This document shows positions 8,575 to 17,177 of a stretch of 64,000 nt of DNA, piece by piece; within the stretch, counting starts at the first letter, position 1; every line of letters begins with the position of its first letter. The position numbers and the translations under genes were made by a program. The notes below the pieces were generated by a model, which saw only the letters and a list, made by a program, of their open reading frames with translations, did no database searches and had not been told where the DNA came from. This DNA comes from Hymenobacter mellowenesis (GTDB taxonomy: Bacteria; Bacteroidota; Bacteroidia; Cytophagales; Hymenobacteraceae): positions 355,782 through 419,781 of the forward strand of contig NZ_JAUQSX010000005.1 of assembly GCF_030581005.1 (NCBI RefSeq), read 5' to 3'.

Positions 8575-8947
8575 GGCGCTGCGCTTTAAGTTGCCGAATC
8601 AGTACCGCGTTGCGCAGCGCCCCATAGGTGAGGCCCAGCAGCAAGAGCGGAATCAACACGAGGTAGAAGCCAATATTGACGGCCGCATACCATTGCCGAC
8701 CACCGCCCATCAGCCCTTTGATGGTGGCCACGAATAATGGCCTCAGGCGAAAATAGGCCGGGCTGTTGGCCGGCGTGGCGTGTGGGCAGCCGTGCATTTC
8801 GCAGTAGCGCGAGCAGCGACCCGCCAGCTGGGCCGTGGTGGGCGGCGGACTGGTTTCGTTGATGTACACCCCGAAAGCCACCGGCAGCGTCGCCAACAGC
8901 AGCACCAGCAGCGCCAGCAACAGGCGGATACGCAAGGCAAGTCGCAT
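8567..8947 (-). CDS. Hypothetical two-helix membrane protein with Cys/His-rich loop
   Basis: 126 residues. An N-terminal membrane segment (RIRLLLALLVLLLATLPVAF) and a second one at about 90-110 (NIGFYLVLIPLLLLGLTYGAL) flank an outside loop. The loop holds the cluster CSRYCEMHGCPH (C-x3-C-x2-H-x-C-x-H), spaced like a metal- or heme-binding site or a disulfide cluster. The downstream gene overlaps its stop. I do not recognise the family. It begins 22 bases after the scoA stop, so it is probably in the same transcript. Confidence 0.7.
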   Translation of the reverse strand: MRLALRIRLLLALLVLLLATLPVAFGVYINETSPPPTTAQLAGRCSRYCEMHGCPHATPANSPAYFRLRPLFVATIKGLMGGGRQWYAAVNIGFYLVLIPLLLLGLTYGALRNAVLIRQLKAQRRE

Positions 8948-8969
8948 GGCTCAGGCCGCTTGGTTTCCG

Positions 8970-9671
8970 CTACAAAGCCGCCCGCACGGTGCGCTGCTCG
9001 ATGCGCTTCTCGTACCGCTCGCCCTGGTAGATGCGCTGCACAAAAATGCCTGGCGTGTGAATTTGGTTGGGGTCGAGCTCGCCGGCAGGCACCAGCTCCT
9101 CCACTTCGGCCACCGTAATTTTGCCGGCCGTGGCCATCATGGGGTTGAAGTTGCGGGCTGTGCTTTTGTAGATGAGGTTGCCGGCCGTGTCGCCCTTCCA
9201 GGCTTTCACGAAGGCAAAATCGGCGTGCAATGCGGTTTCCAGCAAATACATCTTGCCGTTAAACTCGCGGCTTTCCTTGCCTTCGCCCACCTCCGTGCCG
9301 TAGCCGGCGGGCGTGTAAAAGGCCGGAATGCCCGCCCCGCCGGCCCGGCAGCGCTCGGCCAGCGTGCCCTGCGGAATAAGCTCCACTTCCAACTCGCCGC
9401 TCAGCAATTGGCGCTCAAACTCAGCATTTTCGCCCACGTAGCTCGAAATCATCTTGCGCACCTGCTTGGTTTGCAGCAACAAACCGATTCCGAAGTCATC
9501 GACGCCGGCGTTGTTGCTAATGCAGGTCAACTCCTTCACGCCGAGGCGCAGGATTTCCTGAATCGAGTTTTCGGGGATGCCGCAGAGGCCGAAGCCGCCG
9601 AGCATCAGGGTCATGCCATCGGTGAGGCCTTGGAGAGCTTCGTGGGCGTTGGAAACGGTTTTATTTATCAT
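8970..9671 (-). CDS. scoA: 3-oxoacid CoA-transferase subunit A
   Basis: 233 residues, the usual length for the alpha subunit. [10 protein letters not shown] at 25-34 is the CoA-binding glycine loop of this family; [23 protein letters not shown] and [16 protein letters not shown] are further family stretches. It would pair with ScoB (6053-6712) as an alpha/beta CoA-transferase. The start ATG overlaps the stop of the upstream CarboxypepD_reg gene (ATGA), so translation is coupled. Confidence 0.93.
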   Translation of the reverse strand: MINKTVSNAHEALQGLTDGMTLMLGGFGLCGIPENSIQEILRLGVKELTCISNNAGVDDFGIGLLLQTKQVRKMISSYVGENAEFERQLLSGELEVELIPQGTLAERCRAGGAGIPAFYTPAGYGTEVGEGKESREFNGKMYLLETALHADFAFVKAWKGDTAGNLIYKSTARNFNPMMATAGKITVAEVEELVPAGELDPNQIHTPGIFVQRIYQGERYEKRIEQRTVRAAL

Positions 9672-10903
9672 CGGGTGGGTTGGGGTGGCGGGGCCGACGT
9701 GGGCGGCGGGAGGTAATTGACGGGTAAAAATTCACCCATTTTTTCGAACCCCCAGTATTCGTCGGTGAATACGGCCAGCGGGTTGGCCAGTTGGCCGTTG
9801 GATTGAATCTCGATTTCGGGCACCATCAGCACCAGTTGCGACACCTGCCGGTCGCTCGGCGGAAAGGGCGCGTTGGTGGGCAGCGTGGTTCGGATTTGGT
9901 AGTTCGGGTCGGGCCCTTCGCGCAGGTAGCTCACCTGCAGATTATCCACGAAGCGCAGGAAAACGTGCTGGCCATCAGGGGATAAGCGCCGCAGGCTGTC
10001 GAGCGGCCGGGGCCGGGTGTAAAGCATCGAAAACGCCGGCGGCACCTTGGCCCAGCGCGCCATCGAATCCTGGTCGGCGCGCGAAAAAACCGAATTCATC
10101 CGCTCGCGCCGCAGCTGCCGCATCAGGCTGTCGGCCCTGGGGAAACGGCGGTTGGGGACAATGCGCAGACGTTGGGCCAGAAACCCGGCCGCGGAAATGT
10201 CCCCATCGTGCACGCTTTTGAGGAAATGCGTGAGCGAGCCCTGATACGCCTTCACGCGGTTGGCCTCCCAGCGGCGCTGCTGGCGGGCGCTGCCCTCCAT
10301 TTCCTCAAACACTGGCTGGCCGTAGAAGCTGACCACGTGCTGGTTGAAATTGGTGCTGAACTGCAGACCGTAGTACTTGATGCGGTAGCCCAAGGCCTGA
10401 TTATCCACCTGCACAAATTTGTAGGCCGACGCAGTGAGCTCGTTTTTCTCCACATCAAAATCGACCAGCACATCATCGGGATTCCGAATCCGGCACTGGC
10501 GCGAAAACGTGGTGCGACCCAGAAACAGCTCCAGAAATTTCTGGTAATCCGAGGCCCGGTTCGGGTTGGGGCGCACCACCACTTCGCCCAGCCGGTTGGC
10601 CGTCGGGGCCAGCCGTAGCGTGAGCTGCTGGGGCGTGGCGCCCACCGTCACGCTTTGCTTAGCCAGGCGGTAGCCCACGTAGGAACCCACCACGTCGTAA
10701 TTGCCGGCCGGCACCTTGGGGAAGGTAAACGTGCCCTGCTCCGTCGTCGTCACGCCCAGCGTGGTATTGGCCAGAAACACGCTCGCAAAGGCCAGCGGCG
10801 CATGCGTCACCGAGTCCTGCACCACGCCGCTCAGGCTGCCCTGGGCCCGCACGAAGCCGGGCAGCAGCAGTACCAGCAATAGCAGAAGCCGGCCGCGCCG
10901 CAT
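9668..10903 (-). CDS. CarboxypepD_reg-like domain protein, second of a tandem pair
   Basis: 411 residues. Signal peptide ([19 protein letters not shown]), then a CarboxypepD_reg-like beta-sandwich at about 22-105 ([34 protein letters not shown]) and a larger C-terminal region shared only with its upstream neighbour ([49 protein letters not shown]). It starts within the TAATG junction after the upstream paralogue. Likely envelope-associated; the C-terminal region resembles other Bacteroidota proteins with this architecture, but no activity is established. Confidence 0.82.
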   Translation of the reverse strand: MRRGRLLLLLVLLLPGFVRAQGSLSGVVQDSVTHAPLAFASVFLANTTLGVTTTEQGTFTFPKVPAGNYDVVGSYVGYRLAKQSVTVGATPQQLTLRLAPTANRLGEVVVRPNPNRASDYQKFLELFLGRTTFSRQCRIRNPDDVLVDFDVEKNELTASAYKFVQVDNQALGYRIKYYGLQFSTNFNQHVVSFYGQPVFEEMEGSARQQRRWEANRVKAYQGSLTHFLKSVHDGDISAAGFLAQRLRIVPNRRFPRADSLMRQLRRERMNSVFSRADQDSMARWAKVPPAFSMLYTRPRPLDSLRRLSPDGQHVFLRFVDNLQVSYLREGPDPNYQIRTTLPTNAPFPPSDRQVSQLVLMVPEIEIQSNGQLANPLAVFTDEYWGFEKMGEFLPVNYLPPPTSAPPPQPTR

Positions 10904-12153
10904 TATTGGCGAGCCGATGAGGCGGCCGGCGGCAGGCTGCCGGGCACGTAGTCGACTGGCAGAAACTCGCCAATCTTCTCGAAGCCCCAGTACTCGCCGT
11001 TGAAAATATCCAGCGGGTTCAGCGGCGTGCCGTTGGCCTGAATCTGGGCCTCGCGCCCCTGCAGCTTCAGGCGCGACACCTGCCGCGGGCCCACCGGAAA
11101 CGGGGTTTTGGGGTAGCCCAGCGGCGACATGGGCCGCTTATAAAGCGGGTCGGGCGCCTCGCCAAAGTAGGCCACCTGCAGCTCGCCATTGAAGCGCAGA
11201 AACGTGCGCTTGCCGCCTGGCCCCACCCGCCGGATGCTGTCGATGGGCACCGGCTCCTGGTTGAGGGTGGCCAGCACGGGCGCCAGCGCGTCCCACTGGT
11301 CCAGCGAATCCTGTTCGGCAGCGGTGTAGGGACCGTTGGGCTTGCTGGCCGTCAGGGCCTTGCGCTGCTCTTCGGCCCGCAGGTACCGGGGATTGTCAAA
11401 CACGCGAATCTGCTGGGCATAAAAGCCTTCGGCCTTCAGCCGGTCATTATACACGCTGCGCAGAAAGTGCATAAACGAGCCTTTGTAGGCCGAGAGGCGG
11501 TTGGCGGCCCACAGCTTGCGCTGGCGGTCGTCGCGTGGCTTCATTTCCTCAAACACCGGCTGGCCGTAGTAAAACACCGACCGGTCATCGTCATTAAAGG
11601 AGAATTGCAGGCCGTAGTATTTCAGGCGGTAGCCCAAGGCCTCGTTATCAATCTGCACAAATTCCTTGGCATAAGCCGTCAGCTCCTTGGTCGAGTCGTC
11701 GTAAAGTACCTGCACGTCATCGGGGTTGCTGATGCGGCACTGCGCCGAAAACGTGCTGCCGCCCAGAAACAGCTTCGAGAATTTCTGGTATTCCTCGGGC
11801 TTATTCGGCGCTGGCTTCACCACTACTTCGCCCAGCTGGTTGCCGGTCGAGGCCAGCTTGAGGGTCACCTCCTGCGCCTCTTTGCCCATGGTGATGCTCT
11901 GCTTGGCCAGTCGGTAGCCCACGTAGGAGCCCACCACGTCGTAGGTGCCGGCCGGCACTTTAGGAAACACAAACGTGCCCTGCTCCGTCGTCGTCACGCC
12001 CAGCGTGGTGTTGGCCAGAAACACGCTGGCAAACGAGAGCGGCTCATTCGTAGCCGAGTCGCGCACCACGCCGGTCAGCTTGCCCTGGGCCTGCGCCGCG
12101 ACGATAGTAAGAATTGAAAGGCAACCAGTTATCAATAAGCGGAAGTAACTCAT
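10903..12153 (-). CDS. CarboxypepD_reg-like domain protein, first of a tandem pair
   Basis: 416 residues with a signal peptide ending AAQAQ. It is closely related to the following gene over its whole length: the same [22 protein letters not shown] and [11 protein letters not shown] blocks in the N-terminal domain, and CRISNPDDV, ALGYRLKYYGLQF and GEYWGFEKIGEFLPVDY in the C-terminal region. The pair arose by tandem duplication; identity is highest in the N-terminal domain. The gene heads a coupled run that continues into scoA. Confidence 0.82.
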   Translation of the reverse strand: MSYFRLLITGCLSILTIVAAQAQGKLTGVVRDSATNEPLSFASVFLANTTLGVTTTEQGTFVFPKVPAGTYDVVGSYVGYRLAKQSITMGKEAQEVTLKLASTGNQLGEVVVKPAPNKPEEYQKFSKLFLGGSTFSAQCRISNPDDVQVLYDDSTKELTAYAKEFVQIDNEALGYRLKYYGLQFSFNDDDRSVFYYGQPVFEEMKPRDDRQRKLWAANRLSAYKGSFMHFLRSVYNDRLKAEGFYAQQIRVFDNPRYLRAEEQRKALTASKPNGPYTAAEQDSLDQWDALAPVLATLNQEPVPIDSIRRVGPGGKRTFLRFNGELQVAYFGEAPDPLYKRPMSPLGYPKTPFPVGPRQVSRLKLQGREAQIQANGTPLNPLDIFNGEYWGFEKIGEFLPVDYVPGSLPPAASSARQ

Positions 12154-12186
12154 GGGTAAGAATAGAGGTTAGAATAACCGGAAAAA

Positions 12187-13134
12187 CTAGGCCAGCGCCG
12201 CGCGCGTGGCCCGGGCATCCAACGCCAATTGGGCCTTTAGCGCGTCCAGGCCGTCGTATTTTTCTTCGGCCCGCAGCCAGGCCACAAACTCCAGCGTCAG
12301 CAGCTGGTCGTATAAATCGCCGCTGAAATCGAGCAGATTCACCTCAATGGTTTGTTCCAAATCTGTGCCAATGGTGGGCCGCACCCCGATGCTGAGCATG
12401 GCCTGGTGCCGCGTGCCCGCCGCCGTAATGGCCCACACCGCGTAAATGCCGCGCGCCGGCACCAGCTTCAGCGGCTCAGTCGTAACCATGTTGGCCGTGG
12501 GGTAGCCAATGGTGCGCCCCAGCTTTTGGCCGTGCACCACCAGGCCCGTGAGCGGATAATGGTAGCCGAGGTAGCGGTTGGCGGTGGCCACGTCGCCCTG
12601 CCGCAGCGCCTGCCGGATGCGGGTACTGCTCACGCCCACCGCATCCACGTCTTCACGCGGAATCTCTTCCACCGTCAGGCCGTAGCGCTCCGCATTCTGG
12701 CTGAGGTAGTCGAAGCCGCCTTCGCGGTTCTTGCCGAAGCGGTGGTCGTAGCCAATGACGAGCTGCTTGGCGCCTACGGTTTTAAGCAGCAGGTTCTGAA
12801 TGTATTCCTCCGACGTCCACTGCGCAAATTCCTTCGTGAAGGGCACAATGAGTAAGTACTCCACACCCAATTCGGCCAGCTTGGCGATGCGCTCATCCAG
12901 GGTGTTGAGGAGTTGCAATTCCAGCAGCTCGGGGTGGGAGGGCGGCGGGCCCAGCACCAGCCGCGGGTGCGGCCAGTAGGTGATGACCACCGACGGCCCG
13001 CCGCTGGCCTGTGCTACCTCGCGCAGCCGCGCCAGAATGCGCTGGTGACCCAAGTGGACGCCATCGAACGTGCCGCTGGTGACGACGGCATTGCCAAGAA
13101 ACGGAAACTGAGCCGGGTCGCGGATGACGTGCAT
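12187..13134 (-). CDS. ribF: Bifunctional riboflavin kinase / FAD synthetase
   Basis: 315 residues from the ATG at 13134; a longer frame would read back through the repeat at 13230-13322 and is rejected. The N-terminal nucleotidyltransferase domain has SGTFDGVHLGHQ (about 19-30) and YDHRFGKNREGG; the SSTRIRQAL block follows; the C-terminal riboflavin kinase domain has GRTIGYPTANM and the RGIYAVW strand. It converts riboflavin to FMN and FAD in the cytoplasm. It is the last gene of the ftsX-DUF3098-uppP-truB-ribF cluster. Confidence 0.95.
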   Translation of the reverse strand: MHVIRDPAQFPFLGNAVVTSGTFDGVHLGHQRILARLREVAQASGGPSVVITYWPHPRLVLGPPPSHPELLELQLLNTLDERIAKLAELGVEYLLIVPFTKEFAQWTSEEYIQNLLLKTVGAKQLVIGYDHRFGKNREGGFDYLSQNAERYGLTVEEIPREDVDAVGVSSTRIRQALRQGDVATANRYLGYHYPLTGLVVHGQKLGRTIGYPTANMVTTEPLKLVPARGIYAVWAITAAGTRHQAMLSIGVRPTIGTDLEQTIEVNLLDFSGDLYDQLLTLEFVAWLRAEEKYDGLDALKAQLALDARATRAALA

Positions 13135-13229
13135 GAAGGCGCCGGGGAAGCGAATAAGTGAAGTGAAACTGCGCCGCGAAGGTAACGGGCGCGGGCCTGA
13201 ACGAAGGGCGGCGCAGGCTATCTGAACGG

Positions 13230-13322
13230 GTAGAGACGCATAATTGCGTCTCCTCGTTGAACGAAGTCGATTAAACAGCACTTCATTTGCGCGGTCGACG
13301 AGACGCAATTATGCGTCTCTAC
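13230..13322. repeat. Composite palindromic repeat (family C) in the truB-ribF gap
   Basis: Two arms (13230-13252 and 13300-13322) match as inverted copies, and each is itself nearly palindromic around the GCATAATTGC / GCAATTATGC centre. The outer ends read GTAGAGACGC and GCGTCTCTAC. It begins 2 bases after the truB stop codon, inside an apparent operon, so it would form a large hairpin in the mRNA. Confidence 0.88.
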
Positions 13323-13324
13323 TG

Positions 13325-14170
13325 CTACTCCGCCTCCGTCGATTCCGAAGCCGCTTCCTCTGCCGCCTGCCGGGCCTGCACCGCCAGCGCATCGGCTTGC
13401 AGCGCAGCAAAGTATTGCAAACCAGCGCGGTTGGGTGCCGTGCCGGGCCGTTCGGCGCGTGGGGTGCGCTGCGCATCTTCGGGCCGGAGCGGGCGCAGGG
13501 CCTGAATGGCCTCCAGCGTGAAAGCATCTTCCACCCGGTACTCGCCGATGCGCGCCCGCACCAGCCGCGTGAGGTGGGCGCCGCAGCCCAGGGCCAGGCC
13601 AAAGTCGCGAGCCAGGCTGCGCACGTAGGTGCCCTTCGAGCACACAATGCGGAAATCAACCTCGGGCAGCGCAATGCGCGTCAGCTCAAAAGCTTTGATT
13701 TCGACGGTCTTGGATTTGATTTCGGCATCCAGCCCTTGGCGGGCAATTTCGTAGGCGCGCTTGCCGTCGATTTTTACGGCCGAAAACAACGGCGGTGTTT
13801 GCTGAATGAGGCCAAGAAAGGGCTGCACGGCGGCTTGAATTTGCTCCTCCGTGAGGTGGGCGAACGGGCGGGCCATATCCACGGCCGTCTCCAGGTCGAA
13901 GCTGGGCGTGGTTTCGCCGAGGCGGAAGGTACCGGTGTATTCTTTTTCCTGGGCCTGAATGAGGTCGATTTCCTTGGTTTTGCGGCCCGTGCAGAGGATG
14001 AGCAGGCCGGTAGCCAGGGGGTCGAGGGTGCCCGCGTGGCCGATTTTTTTGATGCGCAGGGTATTCTTCACCTTGCGCACCACGTCGAAGGAAGTCCACG
14101 TCAGGGGCTTGTTCAGCAAGAGGACTTCCCCCGTTTCAAAATCGAAATCAGCCAGACTTTTGGTACTCAT
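13325..14170 (-). CDS. truB: tRNA pseudouridine(55) synthase TruB
   Basis: 281 residues. It carries [15 protein letters not shown], the catalytic [13 protein letters not shown] (Asp50) and [15 protein letters not shown], all diagnostic of TruB, which makes pseudouridine 55 in the T-loop of tRNA. The C-terminal about 40 residues are an Ala/Glu-rich tail beyond the usual end. Its start overlaps the uppP stop by the ATGA junction. Confidence 0.96.
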   Translation of the reverse strand: MSTKSLADFDFETGEVLLLNKPLTWTSFDVVRKVKNTLRIKKIGHAGTLDPLATGLLILCTGRKTKEIDLIQAQEKEYTGTFRLGETTPSFDLETAVDMARPFAHLTEEQIQAAVQPFLGLIQQTPPLFSAVKIDGKRAYEIARQGLDAEIKSKTVEIKAFELTRIALPEVDFRIVCSKGTYVRSLARDFGLALGCGAHLTRLVRARIGEYRVEDAFTLEAIQALRPLRPEDAQRTPRAERPGTAPNRAGLQYFAALQADALAVQARQAAEEAASESTEAE

Positions 14171-14997
14171 AGCACGTTCAGGGGAAGTTTCAACGCCAAC
14201 ATCAACAACAAGATACCGCCCGCAATGATGCGGTAAATTCCAAAGGCCCGAAAGCCGTATTTCGCCACAAAGCCCACAAACAGCCGGATGGCCAGCAGCG
14301 CCACCACAAAGGCCACCACGTTGCCCAGCGCTAGCATTTTCAGTTCCGTGCCCGAAAACAGGTGCGCCACGTCCACGCCGTGGGTTTTGGCTTCCTTATA
14401 GTAGTCGTAAATGTCCTTCACTGCCGCTGCCGCCATGGTGGGCATGGCCAGAAAGAAGGCAAATTCGGCCGCGGCGCGGCGCGTGAGCTTCTGGGTAAGG
14501 CCGCCGATGATGGTGGCTGCCGACCGACTGGTGCCCGGCACCACCGCCAGGCACTGGAACAGGCCAATAATAAAGGCTTCTTTAAAGCTAGGGTTCGTCA
14601 CCGGGTGGCCGCCTTCCTGCGGGTCCTCCTGGGGAAACCAGCGGTCGATGAATAGCAGCACCACGCCGCCAATGACGAGCATCACGGCCACCGTCGTCAC
14701 CGATTCCAGCAGCGCATCAATATGTTTTTTGAACAGCAGGCCCACCAGCACGATGGGCAGAAAGGCCACCAGCAGCTTCAAATAGAAGTCGATGCTCTGA
14801 AAAAAGCGCTTCCAGTACACCACCAGCACCGACAGAATGGCCCCCAACTGAATAACCACCAGATAAAGCTTAAAAAACGGCGTGGCCGGAATGCCCAGCA
14901 GCGCCGACGCAATAATCATGTGGCCCGTGCTGGAAACGGGCAAAAACTCAGTCAGCCCCTCCACAATAGCGAGGAGCAGCGCGTGCCAATAGGTCAT
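14167..14997 (-). CDS. uppP: Undecaprenyl-diphosphate phosphatase
   Basis: 276 residues with about 8 membrane segments. The two signature loops are [14 protein letters not shown] (13-26) and [13 protein letters not shown] (about 154). It recycles the undecaprenyl-PP lipid carrier for peptidoglycan and O-antigen synthesis at the inner membrane. Coupled to truB by overlap. A 7-nt-phased array (15004-15076) lies just upstream of its ATG. Confidence 0.96.
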   Translation of the reverse strand: MTYWHALLLAIVEGLTEFLPVSSTGHMIIASALLGIPATPFFKLYLVVIQLGAILSVLVVYWKRFFQSIDFYLKLLVAFLPIVLVGLLFKKHIDALLESVTTVAVMLVIGGVVLLFIDRWFPQEDPQEGGHPVTNPSFKEAFIIGLFQCLAVVPGTSRSAATIIGGLTQKLTRRAAAEFAFFLAMPTMAAAAVKDIYDYYKEAKTHGVDVAHLFSGTELKMLALGNVVAFVVALLAIRLFVGFVAKYGFRAFGIYRIIAGGILLLMLALKLPLNVL

Positions 14998-15003
14998 TTT
15001 TCG

Positions 15004-15076
15004 GTGATTAGGGATTAATGCTTAGTGGTTAAAGGCCGATGCACTAAATAATTGGCCACTAACCGCTAATCATTAA
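15004..15076. repeat. Heptad-phased inverted array between DUF3098 and uppP
   Basis: Left arm: GTGATTA, GGGATTA, ATGCTTA, GTGGTTA in exact 7-nt phase (15004-15031). Right arm: CCACTAA, CCGCTAA, TCATTAA (15056-15076). The arms are inverted relatives. The array fills the gap from 1 base after the DUF3098 stop to 6 bases before the uppP start. Confidence 0.85.
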
Positions 15077-15077
15077 A

Positions 15078-15419
15078 TTACAGGCGCTTGTAGGCCGGGG
15101 CAGAAGGGGCAACTGGCGCCGCGGGCGCATTTGCAGCGGCCACGCCATCAGCGGTGAGGCCGGGCACGGAGGTGGGTGCCGGGGGAGCAGGCACTACCAC
15201 CAGCGACTGGTCGCGCACCATAATGGCCGCAAACTCGATGCAAAAGCCGGCAATGAGCAGCAGCGGACCCAGCGTGATGCCCACGAAGTCTTCGCCGTAG
15301 TTGTCCTTGTCGCCAAACATCATGGTGATGAAGCCGGCGGCCAGCACGGCCAGGCCAATCCACATCAGGCGGTAGTTGCGGGGGCCGAAGGCAAAGCGGG
15401 GAGCGGGTTTGGGATTCAT
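15078..15419 (-). CDS. DUF3098 small membrane protein
   Basis: 113 residues. Two membrane helices (about 20-36 and 48-67, with GDKDNYGEDFVGITLGP between them) and a Pro/Ala-rich C-terminal tail ending YKRL. FAFGPRNYRLMWIGLAVLAAG is characteristic of DUF3098 proteins, which in Bacteroidota sit between ftsX and uppP. That location suggests an envelope or division role, but none is proven. The heptad array at 15422 begins 2 bases before its ATG, leaving no Shine-Dalgarno site. Confidence 0.88.
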   Translation of the reverse strand: MNPKPAPRFAFGPRNYRLMWIGLAVLAAGFITMMFGDKDNYGEDFVGITLGPLLLIAGFCIEFAAIMVRDQSLVVVPAPPAPTSVPGLTADGVAAANAPAAPVAPSAPAYKRL

Positions 15420-15421
15420 TT

Positions 15422-15530
15422 AACAATTAACATTTATCATTTAACAATCATCATTCAGCACGTTCAATCAACACCCACAGCCCATTAGAACGGCTGTTAA
15501 ATGTTAATTGATAAATGTTAAATGACCTAA
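15422..15530. repeat. Heptad-phased inverted array between ftsX and DUF3098
   Basis: Left arm 15422-15456 holds five heptads in strict phase (AACAATT, AACATTT, ATCATTT, AACAATC, ATCATTC). Right arm 15496-15523 holds four (GTTAAAT, GTTAATT, GATAAAT, GTTAAAT), inverted relatives of the left arm. The array runs from the DUF3098 start codon to the ftsX stop codon and is far AT-richer than its flanks. Confidence 0.88.
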
Positions 15531-16411
15531 TACAGGTCGTCGAGCGACATTTTGAGGTATTTGTGCACGGCGCGGGCTGAGCTGAAAAAGCCGATGACCA
15601 CGCCCAGCCCCACCACGCCCAGTAGCAGCAGGCCGAGGTTCACGTCGTCGCGCAGCAGGCGCAGCTCGCTCACTTCTAGGTAGGCATACTGCATGAGGGC
15701 AATGAGGATGAGGGCGGCCAGCACGCCGGCCGCCAGGCCCTGCCACGTAGCGCGCCGCAGAAACGGCTGCTGGATAAAGAAGCGCGTAGCGCCCACCAGT
15801 TGCATGGACCGGATAAGAAAACGCTGCGAAAACAGCGCCAGCTTGATGGTGTTGTTAATCAGAATGACCACCACCAGCACCAGCACGGCCGCGAAGCCCA
15901 GCAGCACGAGGCTCACCCGCGTGAGGTTGTTGTTGATGCTGGCAAACAAATCCTGCGGGTACTGCATCTCAAACACGCCGCGCTGAGTGCTCACGCTACG
16001 CTCCAGCTGGTGCAGATGCAGCGTGTCGGTGTATTCGGGCTTGATTTTGAGGGCGTAAGCGTCGCGCAAGGGGTTGTCGCCGAGGAACTGGCGGAAGTCC
16101 TCGCCGGTGCTTTGCAGCAGCTGGCGGGCACCTTCCTCTTTGCTTACGAAGCGGATTTGGGGCTTGCCGTCGCGCTCGGCCACCTGGGGCAGCTGGCCCA
16201 GGTCCTGCTGTAGGCGCAGCAGCTCGGTTTCGGGTAGGTCGCGGTCGAGGTACACCTGCACCTCCAGGTTTTCGCGCACCACTTCCGAGAGCTTATGGGC
16301 GTGCACCAGCAGCAGGCCAAACAAGCCAATCACCACCAAAGCCAGCGTGATGCTGAACACCACGAGCAGGGTGGGGTAGGAGCCGAGCTTTTTCTTGAGA
16401 GGACGCGCCAT
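15527..16411 (-). CDS. ftsX: Cell division protein FtsX (permease-like)
   Basis: 294 residues from the ATG at 16411 (MARPLKKKLGSYP). One N-terminal helix, a large outside domain (about 45-165), then three C-terminal helices (VLVVVILINNTIKL, GLAAGVLAALILIALMQYAYL, GLLLLGVVGLGVVIGFF), the FtsX topology. SMQLVGATRFFIQQPFL is the typical cytoplasmic loop. With FtsE it couples division to cell-wall hydrolase activation. First gene of the cluster, preceded by a good TACCTTTG promoter. Confidence 0.94.
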   Translation of the reverse strand: MARPLKKKLGSYPTLLVVFSITLALVVIGLFGLLLVHAHKLSEVVRENLEVQVYLDRDLPETELLRLQQDLGQLPQVAERDGKPQIRFVSKEEGARQLLQSTGEDFRQFLGDNPLRDAYALKIKPEYTDTLHLHQLERSVSTQRGVFEMQYPQDLFASINNNLTRVSLVLLGFAAVLVLVVVILINNTIKLALFSQRFLIRSMQLVGATRFFIQQPFLRRATWQGLAAGVLAALILIALMQYAYLEVSELRLLRDDVNLGLLLLGVVGLGVVIGFFSSARAVHKYLKMSLDDLY

Positions 16412-16418
16412 AGAAAAG

Positions 16419-16451
16419 CAAAGGTAGAAAGAGGCCAGCCGCCAAGCACAA
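16419..16451 (-). promoter_or_regulatory. Promoter of the ftsX operon
   Basis: TACCTTTG on the minus strand (16426-16419) matches TAnnTTTG exactly; TTG at 16451-16449 gives 22-nt spacing. It lies 8 bases upstream of the ftsX ATG, so the mRNA leader would be very short. Confidence 0.6.
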
Positions 16452-16554
16452 CAAGCCCTGGGCGGGCGCAAGAAAATTGTCGTTGCTAAAAAGGGAAAAT
16501 ATTCCGATGTTTAAGCCACGGCAACGGGGCCGGCGTGCATAAAGTCTCCCTTTT

Positions 16555-17163
16555 ATGAATAAGAAGCTGAAGTACACCTTATTGTCAGCCTTGGTTGCCT
16601 TCGGGGCCGCCACTGGCTCGTGCCAACGCCTAGACCCTGCCCAAGAGTTGGCTGCCAAGTCGGACCCTCAGAAAGGGAGCGGGGATTTGGTGGCTGCCAT
16701 GGCTTCTGATGAAGTTGTACGGGCATTTCTTGACGCAAACGAACAGTTTCTGAACGCCGACGAGACGTATTACGCCAGCCTGTCGGAGGCAGGCAAGGCG
16801 GCGCGGCGCGCCCAGCTGCAGGCTGCTTTCGACAGGGGCACCGACTTACCCGACCCCTACCGCACTCCTGTCCAGGTCGAGGCGTTCCATGACAATCAGG
16901 CCCAACGGGCTGCCCAAATCAGGGCCCGGTTTCCGCAACTCGCCCTGCTGTCCGATGAGGAACGGGAAGATGTGAAAATGGAGGTAATAGAAACGGTTCG
17001 CAAAACCATGGCATCTGCTGCCTCATCCAGCACTGCTGGCCATGCCGGCTATACGGGTTGCTCCTGGTATAATTACGACCACGGCGGAACCAATACCACC
17101 CACAAAGGCTGCCGGGCGGGGTACGATGGTTTTATGGGCTACGTCGTGGCCTCCGCCAAGTAA
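16555..17163 (+). CDS. Hypothetical lipoprotein
   Basis: 202 residues. The signal peptide (KKLKYTLLSALVAFGAATGS) ends at Cys23 with a non-ideal lipobox (TGSC), so lipidation is probable, not certain. The body is alpha-helical and charged (NADETYYASLSEAGKAARRA, DEEREDVKMEVIETVRK), followed by a C-terminal Cys/Gly/His-rich stretch (HAGYTGCSWYNYDHGG, KGCRAGYDG) with two cysteines that could form a disulfide. I do not recognise a family. It is convergent with tamB, with a 14-base gap. Confidence 0.72.
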   Translation: MNKKLKYTLLSALVAFGAATGSCQRLDPAQELAAKSDPQKGSGDLVAAMASDEVVRAFLDANEQFLNADETYYASLSEAGKAARRAQLQAAFDRGTDLPDPYRTPVQVEAFHDNQAQRAAQIRARFPQLALLSDEEREDVKMEVIETVRKTMASAASSSTAGHAGYTGCSWYNYDHGGTNTTHKGCRAGYDGFMGYVVASAK

Positions 17164-17177
17164 ACCCAGCGCGGGCT

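Noticed and set aside
15004..15530. Heptad arrays as a CRISPR array
   Set aside because: Units are 7 nt with no spacers, arms are inverted and no cas genes are present.
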